DNA of 64,000 nucleotides from Variovorax gracilis (GTDB lineage: Bacteria > Pseudomonadota > Gammaproteobacteria > Burkholderiales > Burkholderiaceae_C). The notes beneath the pieces were generated by a model. That model searched no databases and was not told where the DNA came from. It saw only the letters and a list, made by a program, of their open reading frames with translations. Location: contig NZ_JASZYF010000010.1 in NCBI RefSeq assembly GCF_030317115.1, positions 162,370-226,369 of the forward strand, read 5' to 3'. The translations under genes and the position numbers were made by a program. Of this stretch, positions 7,411 to 15,512 are shown piece by piece (the first letter of the stretch is position 1; every line of letters begins with the position of its first letter).

Positions 7411-8600
7411 GCTGCGGCTCCCTTGCCGAAGATCAGGGAGCAGTTGTTGCCGCCAAAACCGAAGGAATTGCTCAGTGCGTAGCGCACCTCGCCGCGCGCG
7501 GGTTGCAGCTTGATCTGCGGCCCGCACTCGGCATCGAGCGTGGTGGTGTTGACGGTGCCCGGCTTCAGCCCGGTTTCGATCGCCAGGAGGCTGATGACGG
7601 CCTCGACGATGCCCGCAGCGCCCAGCGTGTGGCCCGTGAAGCCCTTGGTCGAGCTCGCATGGGTGGTGTCGGGGAAGCGCCGTGCGACCAGCGCGCCTTC
7701 GACTTCGTCGTTCTTCGTGCTGGCCGTGCCGTGCATGTTGATGTAGTCGATGGCATCGGTCTTCAGGCCGGCGCGCGCGAGCGCGTCGTCCATTGCCTTT
7801 TCGGCGCCCAGGCCCTCGGGGTGGGGTGTGGACATGTGGTGCGCATCGCTCGCCTCGCCATAGCCCAGCAGTTCGAGCTTGCCGGGGCCACGCTCCACCA
7901 GCGCGAAGCCGGCAGCCTCGCCCAGGCTGATTCCGTTGCGGCCGGCATCGAAGGGCCGGCAGGGCTCGGGCGACACCAGTTCGAGCGAGTTGAAGCCGAA
8001 CAGCACGCTGCCGCAGAGCGTATCGACGCCACCGACTACGGCCGCGTCGACCAGCCCCAGGCGAATCAGCCGCTCGGCCGACGCGAACACCTTGGCGCTC
8101 GACGAGCAGGCGGTCGAGATCGTCTCGGCCGGACCCTCGAGGCCCAGCGCGTCCTGGACGAACATCGTGAGCGAATGGGGCGTGTGGACCTTCGGCCGGC
8201 GCTGGTCGGCGGGGAATGCACCGTCGTCGAGCCGGGTGTAGGCCTCCTCGGTCTCGCCGATGCTCGATGTCGAGGTGCCGAGAATCAGCGCGATGCGAGC
8301 CGGCCCGTAGCGCTCGCGCGCGGCCGCCACTGCGTCCATGAAGCCGTCGGCCTGCAGGCCGAGCCAGGCCAGCCGGTTGTTGCGGCAGTCCCAACTCGCG
8401 AGGTGCTGCGGCAGGCGGAGTTCTTCGAGGCCATCGACACGCCCGATCCAGGTCGGCAGCGGCGTCGGTCCGAAGTCATTGGCGCGCAGCCCGCTGCGCG
8501 ACTGTTCGAGCGCTGAAAGGAGGGCGGTCTTGCCCACACCGACCGACGAAGTCGCGGTGAAGGCGCTGATCTGCAAGGGGGGTATGCGTGAAGGTGACAC
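7407..8600 (-). CDS. Beta-ketoacyl-ACP synthase (aryl-polyene type KS)
   Basis: A full-length condensing enzyme with the Cys-His-His triad: Cys165 in ISTACSSSAK, His290 in NMHGTAST and His324 in GFTGHTLGAAG, plus the C-terminal NSFGFGGNN. It would extend an acyl chain on an acyl carrier protein in the cytosol. It is the first gene of the operon with the chain-length-factor-like and halogenase-like genes; no ACP, ketoreductase, dehydratase or exporter gene follows within the window. The start is uncertain: the KS homology begins at LQISAFTATS, and GTG 8600 is the nearest acceptable start, though without a clear ribosome site; the frame is open to 8717. Confidence 0.82.
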   Translation of the reverse strand: MSPSRIPPLQISAFTATSSVGVGKTALLSALEQSRSGLRANDFGPTPLPTWIGRVDGLEELRLPQHLASWDCRNNRLAWLGLQADGFMDAVAAARERYGPARIALILGTSTSSIGETEEAYTRLDDGAFPADQRRPKVHTPHSLTMFVQDALGLEGPAETISTACSSSAKVFASAERLIRLGLVDAAVVGGVDTLCGSVLFGFNSLELVSPEPCRPFDAGRNGISLGEAAGFALVERGPGKLELLGYGEASDAHHMSTPHPEGLGAEKAMDDALARAGLKTDAIDYINMHGTASTKNDEVEGALVARRFPDTTHASSTKGFTGHTLGAAGIVEAVISLLAIETGLKPGTVNTTTLDAECGPQIKLQPARGEVRYALSNSFGFGGNNCSLIFGKGAAA

Positions 8601-8741
8601 GGTGGAGGCGGATGAATAAATAACGGTAGCGTGCAAAACATCACAGCGTACCAGCCAGCCGGCCAGGGCCGCGTCGGCGAATGTCCCGGCTTGTCGCAGG
8701 GTGGGCATGTGGCGCATGGGCGCAGGCGCCCGGCCGAAGGC

Positions 8742-9185
8742 TCAGGGCAAGGCGCCCAGATGGGCCTGGGCCGCCGTCGCGAGCTTCTGGTCGAAGGTCG
8801 CCAGCGGCGCCTTCAGCTCTGCCGCGAGCCAGAGATAGGCCGCGTCGTAGGCCGACAGCGCGTAGCGGGCCGCGAGCTGGTACTGCGCGCCCGGATCGAC
8901 CGGATGCAGTTCGAGGTCGTACTCGACATAGTCGGCCAGGGCCAGGGCGACGGAATCCGAAGGCCAGTCCTGCTGCCGCTTCTTGAGCGCCACGCTGACG
9001 ATCTCGTGATCGAGCAGGTTTGGCGCGTGCAGGCTGAAGCCGGCGAGCCGTGCGAGGGCTTCGTCGCGCGCGGGTTCATCGAACAGGATGGCGCTCAGGG
9101 CGCTGCAGTCCACCACCAGGGGCGGGCGCATCCGGTACGACGCCGGCGGCTCGGCGACGAAGAGCGCGTTCGGTGCGGCGCTCAC
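8742..9185 (-). CDS. PIN-domain ribonuclease toxin (VapC type)
   Basis: A 147-residue PIN-domain protein with the acidic site of the family: Asp26 (LVVDCSAL), Glu61 (NLLDHEIV), Asp114 (SAYDAAYL) and Asp132 (LATFDQKL). PIN toxins cleave RNA when not bound by their antitoxin. The GTG start at 9185 overlaps the antitoxin stop by four bases (GTGA), the usual coupling in type II modules; an internal ATG at residue 19 (MRPPLVV) would give a more standard length and is an alternative start. Confidence is high for the family. Confidence 0.87.
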   Translation of the reverse strand: MSAAPNALFVAEPPASYRMRPPLVVDCSALSAILFDEPARDEALARLAGFSLHAPNLLDHEIVSVALKKRQQDWPSDSVALALADYVEYDLELHPVDPGAQYQLAARYALSAYDAAYLWLAAELKAPLATFDQKLATAAQAHLGALP

Positions 9186-9508
9186 CGGGCGTCCCGGTCC
9201 GCGCGAATGATGTCGACGGCGCTCGGGCCGGACGCGATGGGTTGCGGGAAGCGCGCGCGGTGTTCGGTGGCGATCTGCTCGATGGACTTGCTCCCGCGCC
9301 GTATCACGCGCCGGGCGTTCCAGCCGGCATCCGGGCCGCGCGCGGCGGGACCCGCCGGGGTGGCGACCGATCGCGCTTCCGTTTCGTTGGCCGCCTGTTC
9401 GATGATGGCCATCAGCTCGCCCTGCAACGAGCGATGGTTGCGAGCAGCGCGCTGCCGCAGCCGCTCAGCCAGTTCCTCTGGCACGTCCTTCACCGAGAGA
9501 TTTGCCAT
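9182..9508 (-). CDS. Ribbon-helix-helix antitoxin (FitA/VapB type)
   Basis: A 108-residue protein. The N-terminal 45 residues (MANLSVKDVPEELAERLRQR, then HRSLQGELMAIIEQA) form an Arc/FitA-type ribbon-helix-helix DNA-binding domain; the rest is a disordered, alanine- and arginine-rich tail that would wrap the toxin. It is encoded just before and overlaps the PIN toxin. The 34-base gap upstream contains short repeats that probably bind this protein. Confidence is high. Confidence 0.85.
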   Translation of the reverse strand: MANLSVKDVPEELAERLRQRAARNHRSLQGELMAIIEQAANETEARSVATPAGPAARGPDAGWNARRVIRRGSKSIEQIATEHRARFPQPIASGPSAVDIIRADRDAR

Positions 9509-9513
9509 GGTGC

Positions 9514-9541
9514 CTCCAAAATGGAGCCATTATGGCGCCAC
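9514..9541 (-). promoter_or_regulatory. Candidate autoregulatory operator of the toxin-antitoxin operon
   Basis: The gap before the antitoxin start contains CTCCA-AAA-TGGAG (9514-9526) and two 10-base direct repeats eleven bases apart, ATGGAGCCAT (9521) and ATGGCGCCAC (9532); TGGCGCCA is a perfect palindrome. Ribbon-helix-helix antitoxins bind short tandem palindromic sites in their own promoter, so this is the likely operator. It also abuts the 3' end of the ampG-like gene. Pattern-based inference. Confidence 0.45.
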
Positions 9542-9542
9542 T

Positions 9543-10910
9543 TCAGGTGATCGTTGCGCTGGATGACCCTTGGGGCGCCACCCGCCCGTTGCCATTCGTC
9601 CGCGACGCCAGCGCCACCAGCACCAGCACCGGCACGCCCAGCGCCGCCGTGCCGACAAAGAAGGCGTGATACCCGTAGAGGTCCACGAACTTGCCCGAGT
9701 AGCCCGCGATGAACTTCGGCAGCAGCAGCATCAACGAACTGAAGAGTGCGTACTGCGTCGCCGAATAGCTGATGTTGGTCAGGCTCGAAAGATAGGCGAT
9801 GAAGGCCGCCGATGCGATGCCGCCGGCCAGGTTGTCGGCCGAAACCACCAGCACCAGGGCGGTCAGGTCGTGGCCGCGCGACGCGAGGCCCGCAAAGAGC
9901 AGGTTGCTCGCTGCGCTCAGCACGGCGCCCAGCATCAGCACCCGCATCACGCCGAGCCGCATCGACAGGACGCCGCCGACGAAGGCACCGACCAGCGTCA
10001 TGATCACGCCGTAGATCTTGCTGACCGTCGCCACCTCGTCCTTGGTGAAGCCCATGTCGACATAGAACGGGTTGGCCATGATGCCCATCACCACGTCGCT
10101 GATCCGGTAGACGGCGATCAGCGACAGGATCAGCACCGCCTGCCATTTGTAGCGGCGGATGAAATCGGCGAAGGGTTCGATCAGCACGCTCTCCAGCCAG
10201 GCGCCGACCGTCTTGGGCTGGGGCAGCGCGACGCGCGCGGGTTCGGGCGAGAGGAGCACGGTGAGCACGCCCACCGCCATCGATGCGGCCATCACGAGAT
10301 AGGCCGTTTTCCAGGCGTTGTCCTGGTAGCCGACGAGGCCGGGCAATTCGGCCCAGGCCGCTACCCACAAAACGCCGGCGCCGGCCCAGATCATCGCCAG
10401 CCGATAACCCGTCTGGTACGCGGCGGCCAGCGCGGCCTGCTTGCGCGCGGCGGCGGATTCGATGCGAAAGGCGTCGAGCGCGATGTCCTGCGTGGCGGAC
10501 CCGAAGGCGACCAGCAGGGCGCACCAGACCAGCGGAGGCAGGCCGTCGCGCGGATCGTTGTAGGCCATGCCGGCAAGCCCTGCGATGACGGCCATCTGCG
10601 CCAGCAGCAGCCAGCCGCGACGGCGCCCGAGCAGCGTGGTCAGTGGCGGGATCGGCAGCCGGTCCACCAGCGGCGCCCACACCCACTTGAAGCCGTAGGC
10701 GAGCCCGACCCAGCTCAGGAAGCCGATGGTGGTGCGATCGATGCCTGCCTCGCGCAGGCGGAAGCTCAGCGTGCCGAGCACCAGCAGCAGCGGCAGTCCC
10801 GCGGAAAAGCCCAGCGCCAGCATGCGCAGCGTCGCAGGTTCGAGATAGACCTTGAGCGCGTCGCGCCAGGGCAGGGAAGGTGGGGCTTCGTCAGCCGATG
10901 GTGCGGGCAT
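9543..10910 (-). CDS. AmpG-like MFS transporter (muropeptide permease family)
   Basis: A 455-residue membrane protein with about twelve or more transmembrane segments. The N-terminal part (LRMLALGFSAGLPLLLVLGT, then LSWVGLAYGFKWVWAPLVDR) is typical of AmpG, which imports anhydromuropeptides from the periplasm for cell-wall recycling and can influence beta-lactamase induction. It is slightly shorter than E. coli AmpG (about 490). The start at 10910 is chosen as the last ATG before the first helix; the frame remains open upstream only because it is antisense to the neighbouring protease gene. It is divergent from that gene with only 36 bases between starts. No ampC or ampR is nearby. Confidence 0.82.
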   Translation of the reverse strand: MPAPSADEAPPSLPWRDALKVYLEPATLRMLALGFSAGLPLLLVLGTLSFRLREAGIDRTTIGFLSWVGLAYGFKWVWAPLVDRLPIPPLTTLLGRRRGWLLLAQMAVIAGLAGMAYNDPRDGLPPLVWCALLVAFGSATQDIALDAFRIESAAARKQAALAAAYQTGYRLAMIWAGAGVLWVAAWAELPGLVGYQDNAWKTAYLVMAASMAVGVLTVLLSPEPARVALPQPKTVGAWLESVLIEPFADFIRRYKWQAVLILSLIAVYRISDVVMGIMANPFYVDMGFTKDEVATVSKIYGVIMTLVGAFVGGVLSMRLGVMRVLMLGAVLSAASNLLFAGLASRGHDLTALVLVVSADNLAGGIASAAFIAYLSSLTNISYSATQYALFSSLMLLLPKFIAGYSGKFVDLYGYHAFFVGTAALGVPVLVLVALASRTNGNGRVAPQGSSSATIT

Positions 10911-10946
10911 TGAACAAATGTCGTTGGGGCTCCTTATTATTCCCGC

Positions 10947-11780
10947 ATGTGTTTCCTCTGCGAGTTTCGTTCCGGTCTTCCGCACGGTCGGCGTGCATTC
11001 CTGCTCGCGGCGGGCGCCGCCGTGGCCGCACCTGCACTGGCGCAGGTTGACGTCGGCGAGGCGTCGATGGCGCGCAACATCGTCCCGGCGGAGAACGTCG
11101 AGCAGGCCGGCGTCCAGCAATATCACCAGCTTCTGGCGCAAGCCCGTGCAAAGGGCGCGCTCGCTCCCGACGGCAATGCCCAATCGCAGCGGCTGCGCGC
11201 CATCGCCGGGAAGATCATTCCCTTCACCCCCCAGTGGAATCCGCGCGCGGCGTCCTGGAAGTGGGAAGTCAACCTGATCGGCAGCAAGCAGATCAATGCC
11301 TTCTGCATGCCGGGCGGCAAGATCGCCTTCTTCACCGGCATCCTCGACCAGTTGAAGCTCAGCGACGATGAAGTCGCGATGGTCATGGGCCATGAGATGG
11401 CGCACGCACTGCGCGAGCATGCGCGGGCGCGGCTTGCGAAGAACGCGGGAACCGGGGCGGTGCTGTCGATCACCGCGCAGTTGCTCGGCTTGGGCCAGGC
11501 CGGCGACCTGGCGGCCCGCGCCGGCACGCAGCTCATCACGCTGAAGTTCAGCCGCAGCGACGAGACCGACGCCGACCTGGTCGGGCTCGAACTGGCGGCT
11601 CGTGCGGGTTTCGACCCGAAGGCTTCGGTGTCGCTGTGGACCAAGATGGCGAAGGCTTCGAAGAGCGAGGGCGCACTTGGCTTCCTCTCGACGCATCCGA
11701 GCGGACCGGACCGCATCAAGGTGCTGCAGGCGAACGTGCCGAAGGTCGAGGGCCTGTACCAGGCCAGCCGGCGCGGCTGA
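10947..11780 (+). CDS. M48-family zinc metalloprotease, exported
   Basis: A 277-residue peptidase. The start carries a twin-arginine-like signal (GRRAFLLAAGAAVAAPALAQ, about residues 14-33), so export to the periplasm is likely. The zinc site is HEMAH (His149, Glu150, His153) with the third ligand Glu206 in DETDAD, the M48 pattern; LGFLSTHPSGPDRI near the end matches the LoiP/BepA subgroup involved in outer-membrane protein quality control. It has no C-terminal TPR domain, so it is closer to LoiP/YcaL than to BepA. It is monocistronic by layout. Confidence is high for the family. Confidence 0.88.
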   Translation: MCFLCEFRSGLPHGRRAFLLAAGAAVAAPALAQVDVGEASMARNIVPAENVEQAGVQQYHQLLAQARAKGALAPDGNAQSQRLRAIAGKIIPFTPQWNPRAASWKWEVNLIGSKQINAFCMPGGKIAFFTGILDQLKLSDDEVAMVMGHEMAHALREHARARLAKNAGTGAVLSITAQLLGLGQAGDLAARAGTQLITLKFSRSDETDADLVGLELAARAGFDPKASVSLWTKMAKASKSEGALGFLSTHPSGPDRIKVLQANVPKVEGLYQASRRG

Positions 11781-11870
11781 CGCAACGCGACGCCCGAACG
11801 CTCGGGTGTCGTCGATCACGAACCTGCAGGGTCGGACGGCGACCCCCGTTGGCACATCCTTTGCATGTCA

Positions 11871-11889
11871 TCTTGTACACAAGACAGGA
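11871..11889 (+). promoter_or_regulatory. Candidate GntR-family operator upstream of atzF
   Basis: The sequence TCTTGTACACAAGACAGGA contains a perfect inverted repeat TCTTGT/ACAAGA with a two-base centre, ending 6 bases before the atzF start. The same 19-base word, with two central differences, lies upstream of the BMP binding-protein gene at 18588-18606. TTGTA-N-ACAA-type palindromes are typical FCD-type GntR sites, and a gene for such a regulator closes this cluster. Its closeness to the start codon suits repression. Inference from repeat and context. Confidence 0.65.
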
Positions 11890-11895
11890 TGCTTG

Positions 11896-13620
11896 ATGAT
11901 GGTGCATGAAAGGGGCTTGTCCGAGCGCGGGCCCAAGACCTCGTTGAAGGAGTTGGCTGCGGCGGCGTGGATCGTCCGGCTGGAGTCGCCGCTGCGTGGC
12001 GCCGGCGCGGGGCCGCTCGCGGGTCTTCGCTTTGCCGTCAAGGACAACATCGACGTCGCCGGCGTGCCCACCACCGCCGCCTGCCCTGCCTTTGCGCGCA
12101 CGCCGACCGAGCATGCGTACGTGGTGCAGCGGCTGCTCGATGCCGGTGCGGATCTGCTGGGCAAGACCAATCTCGACCAGTTCGCCTGCGGCCTCAACGG
12201 CACGCGCTCGCCTTATGGGGCGGTGCCGAACAGCTTCGATGCGCGCTATGTGTCGGGCGGATCGAGTTCGGGGTCGGCCTATGCGGTGGCGACCGGACAG
12301 GTCGATTTCGCACTGGGTACGGACACGGCGGGCTCTGGCCGTGTGCCCGCGGGGCTCAACAACATCGTCGGCATCAAGCCGTCGCGCGGATTGCTCAGCG
12401 CCCGAGGCGTGGTGCCGGCCGCGCAGAGCGTGGATTGCGTGTCGATCTTCGCGCGCACTGTGGGCATGGCGGCTCGCGTGTTGCAGGCCGCAATGGGCTT
12501 CGACGCGGAAGACCCGTACTCGCGCAGCTTCTCGCTCGCGACACAGCCCTTCCCCGCAAGCTTCCGCTTCGGCGTGCCGACGGCGCTGCGCTTCTTCGGC
12601 GACAGCCAGTCGGCCGCTGCCTTTGACCGCGCCATCGAGCAGATGAAGGCGCTCGGCGGCACACCGGTCGCGATCGACTACGCGCCGCTGGCCGAGGCCG
12701 CCGCACTGCTCTACGACAGTGCGCTCGTCGCCGAGCGCTACGCTGCCGTGCGCGAGTTCTTCGACGCGCATGAAGCCGACGTGGTCGAGCCCGTGCGCAG
12801 CATCCTCGCGAAGGGCCGCGACTACAGCGCCTCCGACTTCGTCGACGCACGCATCCAGTTGCAAGCACTCGGCCAGCGTGCCACTGCCATGTGGGGCGAC
12901 ATCGACCTCCTGCTCGTGCCGACCGCACCGACGCATTGCACGATCGAGGCGATGCAGGCCGACCCGGTCGCACTCAATCGGAATCTCGGCGAGTACACGA
13001 ACTTCGTGAACCTGCTCGACTACGCGGCGATCTCCGTGCCGGCCAGTCTGCGAGAGGACGGGCTGCCCTTCGGCATCACGATGATCGGCCGCTGCGGCAG
13101 CGACTTGCAACTTGCCGAACTCGGGCAGCGCTTCCATCACGCGACCGGGCTGCCGCTCGGTGCGACGGGCGAGCCGATGCCGGCGGCCGAATCGCTGGCA
13201 GTCATTGCGGCCGCGCAGACAGTCAAGGTGGCGGTGGTCGGCGCGCATCTGTCGGGCATGCCGCTCAATTCGCAGTTGACCGATCGTGGAGCGCGGCTCC
13301 TGGCCGCCACGCACACCGCACCGCTGTACCGGCTCTATGCCTTGCCCGGCACCGTACCGCCCAAGCCCGGCCTGCTGCGCGTACAGCCCGGCGAGGGCGC
13401 AGCGATTGCGCTGGAGATCTGGGAGATGCCGATCACTCAGTACGGCAGTTTCGTCGCTCTCATTCCAGCGCCGCTGGGCATCGGCAGCCTCACGCTGGCC
13501 GACGGCAGCAGCGTGCAGGGCTTCCTGTGCGAAGCGCTCGCGGTTGCGGGCGCCGACGACATCACGCGTCTCGGCGGGTGGCGGGCGTACATCGCTTCGC
13601 GTGCTGCGCAGGCCGCCTGA
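11896..13620 (+). CDS. atzF: Allophanate hydrolase
   Basis: A 574-residue amidase-signature enzyme with a C-terminal allophanate-hydrolase domain. It hydrolyses allophanate (urea-1-carboxylate) to ammonia and CO2, the last step of biuret and cyanurate nitrogen use. Catalytic triad: Lys49 (FAVKDNID), Ser123 (GGSSSGSA) and nucleophile Ser147 (TDTAGSGRVPAGLNN). The C-terminal domain (about 455-574) has VAVVGAHLSGMPLN and TQYGSFVALIP. The N-terminus is short: the lysine normally lies some 35 residues further in, so an initial helical segment seems reduced. No urea carboxylase gene is nearby, so the substrate probably comes from biuret. First gene of the island, preceded by an operator-like palindrome. 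Confidence 0.9.
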   Translation: MMVHERGLSERGPKTSLKELAAAAWIVRLESPLRGAGAGPLAGLRFAVKDNIDVAGVPTTAACPAFARTPTEHAYVVQRLLDAGADLLGKTNLDQFACGLNGTRSPYGAVPNSFDARYVSGGSSSGSAYAVATGQVDFALGTDTAGSGRVPAGLNNIVGIKPSRGLLSARGVVPAAQSVDCVSIFARTVGMAARVLQAAMGFDAEDPYSRSFSLATQPFPASFRFGVPTALRFFGDSQSAAAFDRAIEQMKALGGTPVAIDYAPLAEAAALLYDSALVAERYAAVREFFDAHEADVVEPVRSILAKGRDYSASDFVDARIQLQALGQRATAMWGDIDLLLVPTAPTHCTIEAMQADPVALNRNLGEYTNFVNLLDYAAISVPASLREDGLPFGITMIGRCGSDLQLAELGQRFHHATGLPLGATGEPMPAAESLAVIAAAQTVKVAVVGAHLSGMPLNSQLTDRGARLLAATHTAPLYRLYALPGTVPPKPGLLRVQPGEGAAIALEIWEMPITQYGSFVALIPAPLGIGSLTLADGSSVQGFLCEALAVAGADDITRLGGWRAYIASRAAQAA

Positions 13621-13663
13621 GCCAATCAAGACCTGTCATTTCAAGAACCCTCCGGAGTAATCA

Positions 13664-14677
13664 ATGGCCTTCAAAGACTCATCGCCTTCCATCGCAGTGC
13701 CGGCCTCGCGGCGTCAGGTGCTCCAGGCGGGTGCGGCCGGCCTGGCCGTGATCGCGGCACCGGCGCTCGTGCGTGCACAGGCGGCGACGAAGATCCGTAT
13801 CGGCTACTGGCCCATCGCCGCGGGGCTGCCGTTCTATGCCGCCGTGGAGCAGGGCTACTTCAAGAGCGCCGGCCTGGATGTCGAAGTGCAGCGCTTCGCC
13901 GGCGCGCAGCAGATCATGGAAGCCATGCTGTCCGAACGCTGCGACGGAAGCGCCAACGGCACGGGTTCGGCCAATATCGCGATCGGCGAAATCGCCGCGC
14001 CGGGCAGCTTCAAGATCTTCTGTTCCAACCCGAGCAACGCAAAGAACGTGCTCGACGAGATGCTGGTGCCGACGGCCAGCACCGCAAAGACCATGGCCGA
14101 TCTCAAGGGCAAGCGCGTTGCGTCCGGCCCCGGCATCCAGAACGTGACCTTGGCCAAGACCGTGCTGGAGCGCGGCGGTGCGACCGGCGCCACGGTCGTC
14201 GAACTGCCGATCGGCCAGCACGTCGCCGCGCTGGCTGCCGGGCAGGTCGACGGCTGCTACACCCTGGAGCCCACCGGCACGATCGGCCGCCTCAACGGCA
14301 GCACGCGAGTGCTGGAGGCGGGCGTGATCGCCAAATACGTGCTGGGCGATCCGATGGCGCCGTGGTTCGGCGGCTCGGCTTCCCTGACCTCGGCGTTCAT
14401 CAAGAAGAACCCCGACGCCGCGAAGAAGTTCATCACTGCCTACGGCCAGGGCGTGGCCTACGTGCGCAGCAAGCCGAACGACGCTCGCCAGTACCTGAAG
14501 GGCTACACCGCCATCGAAGGCCCGCTCACCGGCGAAGTGCCGCTGGCGGCCTACACCATGTACAACGAGTTCACGCCGGCCGACGTGGCGCACTTCCAGA
14601 AGTTCTTCGACCTGTTCTCGGAAAAAGGCATCTTCTCGTCGCGCCTGATGGTCGACTCGATGCTCTACAAGGGGTAA
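13664..14677 (+). CDS. ABC transporter substrate-binding protein (SsuA/NMT1 family)
   Basis: A 337-residue periplasmic binding protein with a Tat-type leader (SRRQVLQAGAAGLAVIAAPA, about residues 14-33). The fold begins at KIRIGYWPIAAGLPFYAAVE, typical of the NMT1/SsuA/TauA/NrtA class, which binds sulfonates, nitrate, pyrimidines and similar small molecules. A ribosome site CGGAG lies 6 bases before the ATG. It starts 43 bases after atzF and is followed by its own permease and ATPase, forming a complete importer. Placement between atzF and atzGEH suggests uptake of a urea- or triazine-derived compound, but the ligand is not determinable from sequence. Confidence 0.87.
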   Translation: MAFKDSSPSIAVPASRRQVLQAGAAGLAVIAAPALVRAQAATKIRIGYWPIAAGLPFYAAVEQGYFKSAGLDVEVQRFAGAQQIMEAMLSERCDGSANGTGSANIAIGEIAAPGSFKIFCSNPSNAKNVLDEMLVPTASTAKTMADLKGKRVASGPGIQNVTLAKTVLERGGATGATVVELPIGQHVAALAAGQVDGCYTLEPTGTIGRLNGSTRVLEAGVIAKYVLGDPMAPWFGGSASLTSAFIKKNPDAAKKFITAYGQGVAYVRSKPNDARQYLKGYTAIEGPLTGEVPLAAYTMYNEFTPADVAHFQKFFDLFSEKGIFSSRLMVDSMLYKG

Positions 14678-14681
14678 GGAC

Positions 14682-15512
14682 ATGAGCACTCCCGCGTCAT
14701 CGGGCGCCGCACCCTGGGCACCGCCGGCCGCCACAGCGGCCTCTGCGCCGCCACGCGAATCGCACTGGGTCAAGGCGCTGCCCTTCATCGGCCCGGTCGT
14801 GCTGTTCATCGTCTGGGACCTGGCTGTCCGGCTGGGCTTCATCAAGGCGATCCTCCTTCCGATGCCGGCGGACACCATTGGCACCTTGCTGTCTGGCCTG
14901 GCGGGCGGTCCGCTGCTGACCGACTTCGCGGTGACCGTCTGGCGCACGCTGCAGGCCTTCCTCATCGCAGCCATCGTCGGCGTGCCGCTCGGCGTGCTGC
15001 TCGGCAGCAACGAGAAGGCCTATCGCAGTGTCGAGTTCCTGATCGACTTCTTCCGCTCCACGCCATCCTCCGCGCTCATCCCTCTGTTCCTGATGATCTT
15101 CGGCGTGTCGGACGTCAACAAGGTCGCGATCGCGGCTTTCGGCGCGCTGCTCATCGTGGTGTTCAACAGCGCCTACGGCGTGATGAACGCGCGCAAGCAG
15201 CGCGTGATGGCGGCCAAGGTGATGGGCGCATCGCGCTGGCAGATCTTCCGCGACGTGCTGGTGTGGGAAAGCCTGCAGCCGAGCTTCGTCGGCCTGCGTT
15301 CGGCGGTGTCGATGGCGCTCGTGATCGTGATCGTGGCCGAGATGTTCATCGGCTCCGACAGCGGCCTCGGCCACCGCATCATCAACTCGCAGCAGGTGAT
15401 GAACGTGAAGGACATGTACGCGTCCATCCTCGCGGCCGGCGCGCTCGGCTATGCGCTCAACATCCTCTTCCTGCTGGCCGAGCGCCGCATCGTGCACTGG
15501 AGCGGACGATGA
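14682..15512 (+). CDS. ABC transporter permease (SsuC/TauC family)
   Basis: A 276-residue inner-membrane permease with about six helices; the BPD_transp_1 domain spans about residues 95-270, with the ATPase-docking EAA region around MNARKQRVMAAKVMGASRW. The N-terminus is a proline/alanine-rich cytosolic tail. It starts 4 bases after the binding-protein gene and its stop overlaps the ATPase start (ATGA), so the three are translated together. Substrate as for the binding protein. Confidence 0.9.
   Translation: MSTPASSGAAPWAPPAATAASAPPRESHWVKALPFIGPVVLFIVWDLAVRLGFIKAILLPMPADTIGTLLSGLAGGPLLTDFAVTVWRTLQAFLIAAIVGVPLGVLLGSNEKAYRSVEFLIDFFRSTPSSALIPLFLMIFGVSDVNKVAIAAFGALLIVVFNSAYGVMNARKQRVMAAKVMGASRWQIFRDVLVWESLQPSFVGLRSAVSMALVIVIVAEMFIGSDSGLGHRIINSQQVMNVKDMYASILAAGALGYALNILFLLAERRIVHWSGR

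Noticed and set aside
10911..11855. N-terminal extension of the AmpG-like protein
   Set aside because: It is antisense to the M48 protease gene; the transporter fold starts after MPAPSADEAP.
11896..13620. Urea amidolyase pathway (urea carboxylase plus allophanate hydrolase)
   Set aside because: No biotin-dependent urea carboxylase gene is adjacent; the neighbours point to biuret/cyanurate-type metabolism.
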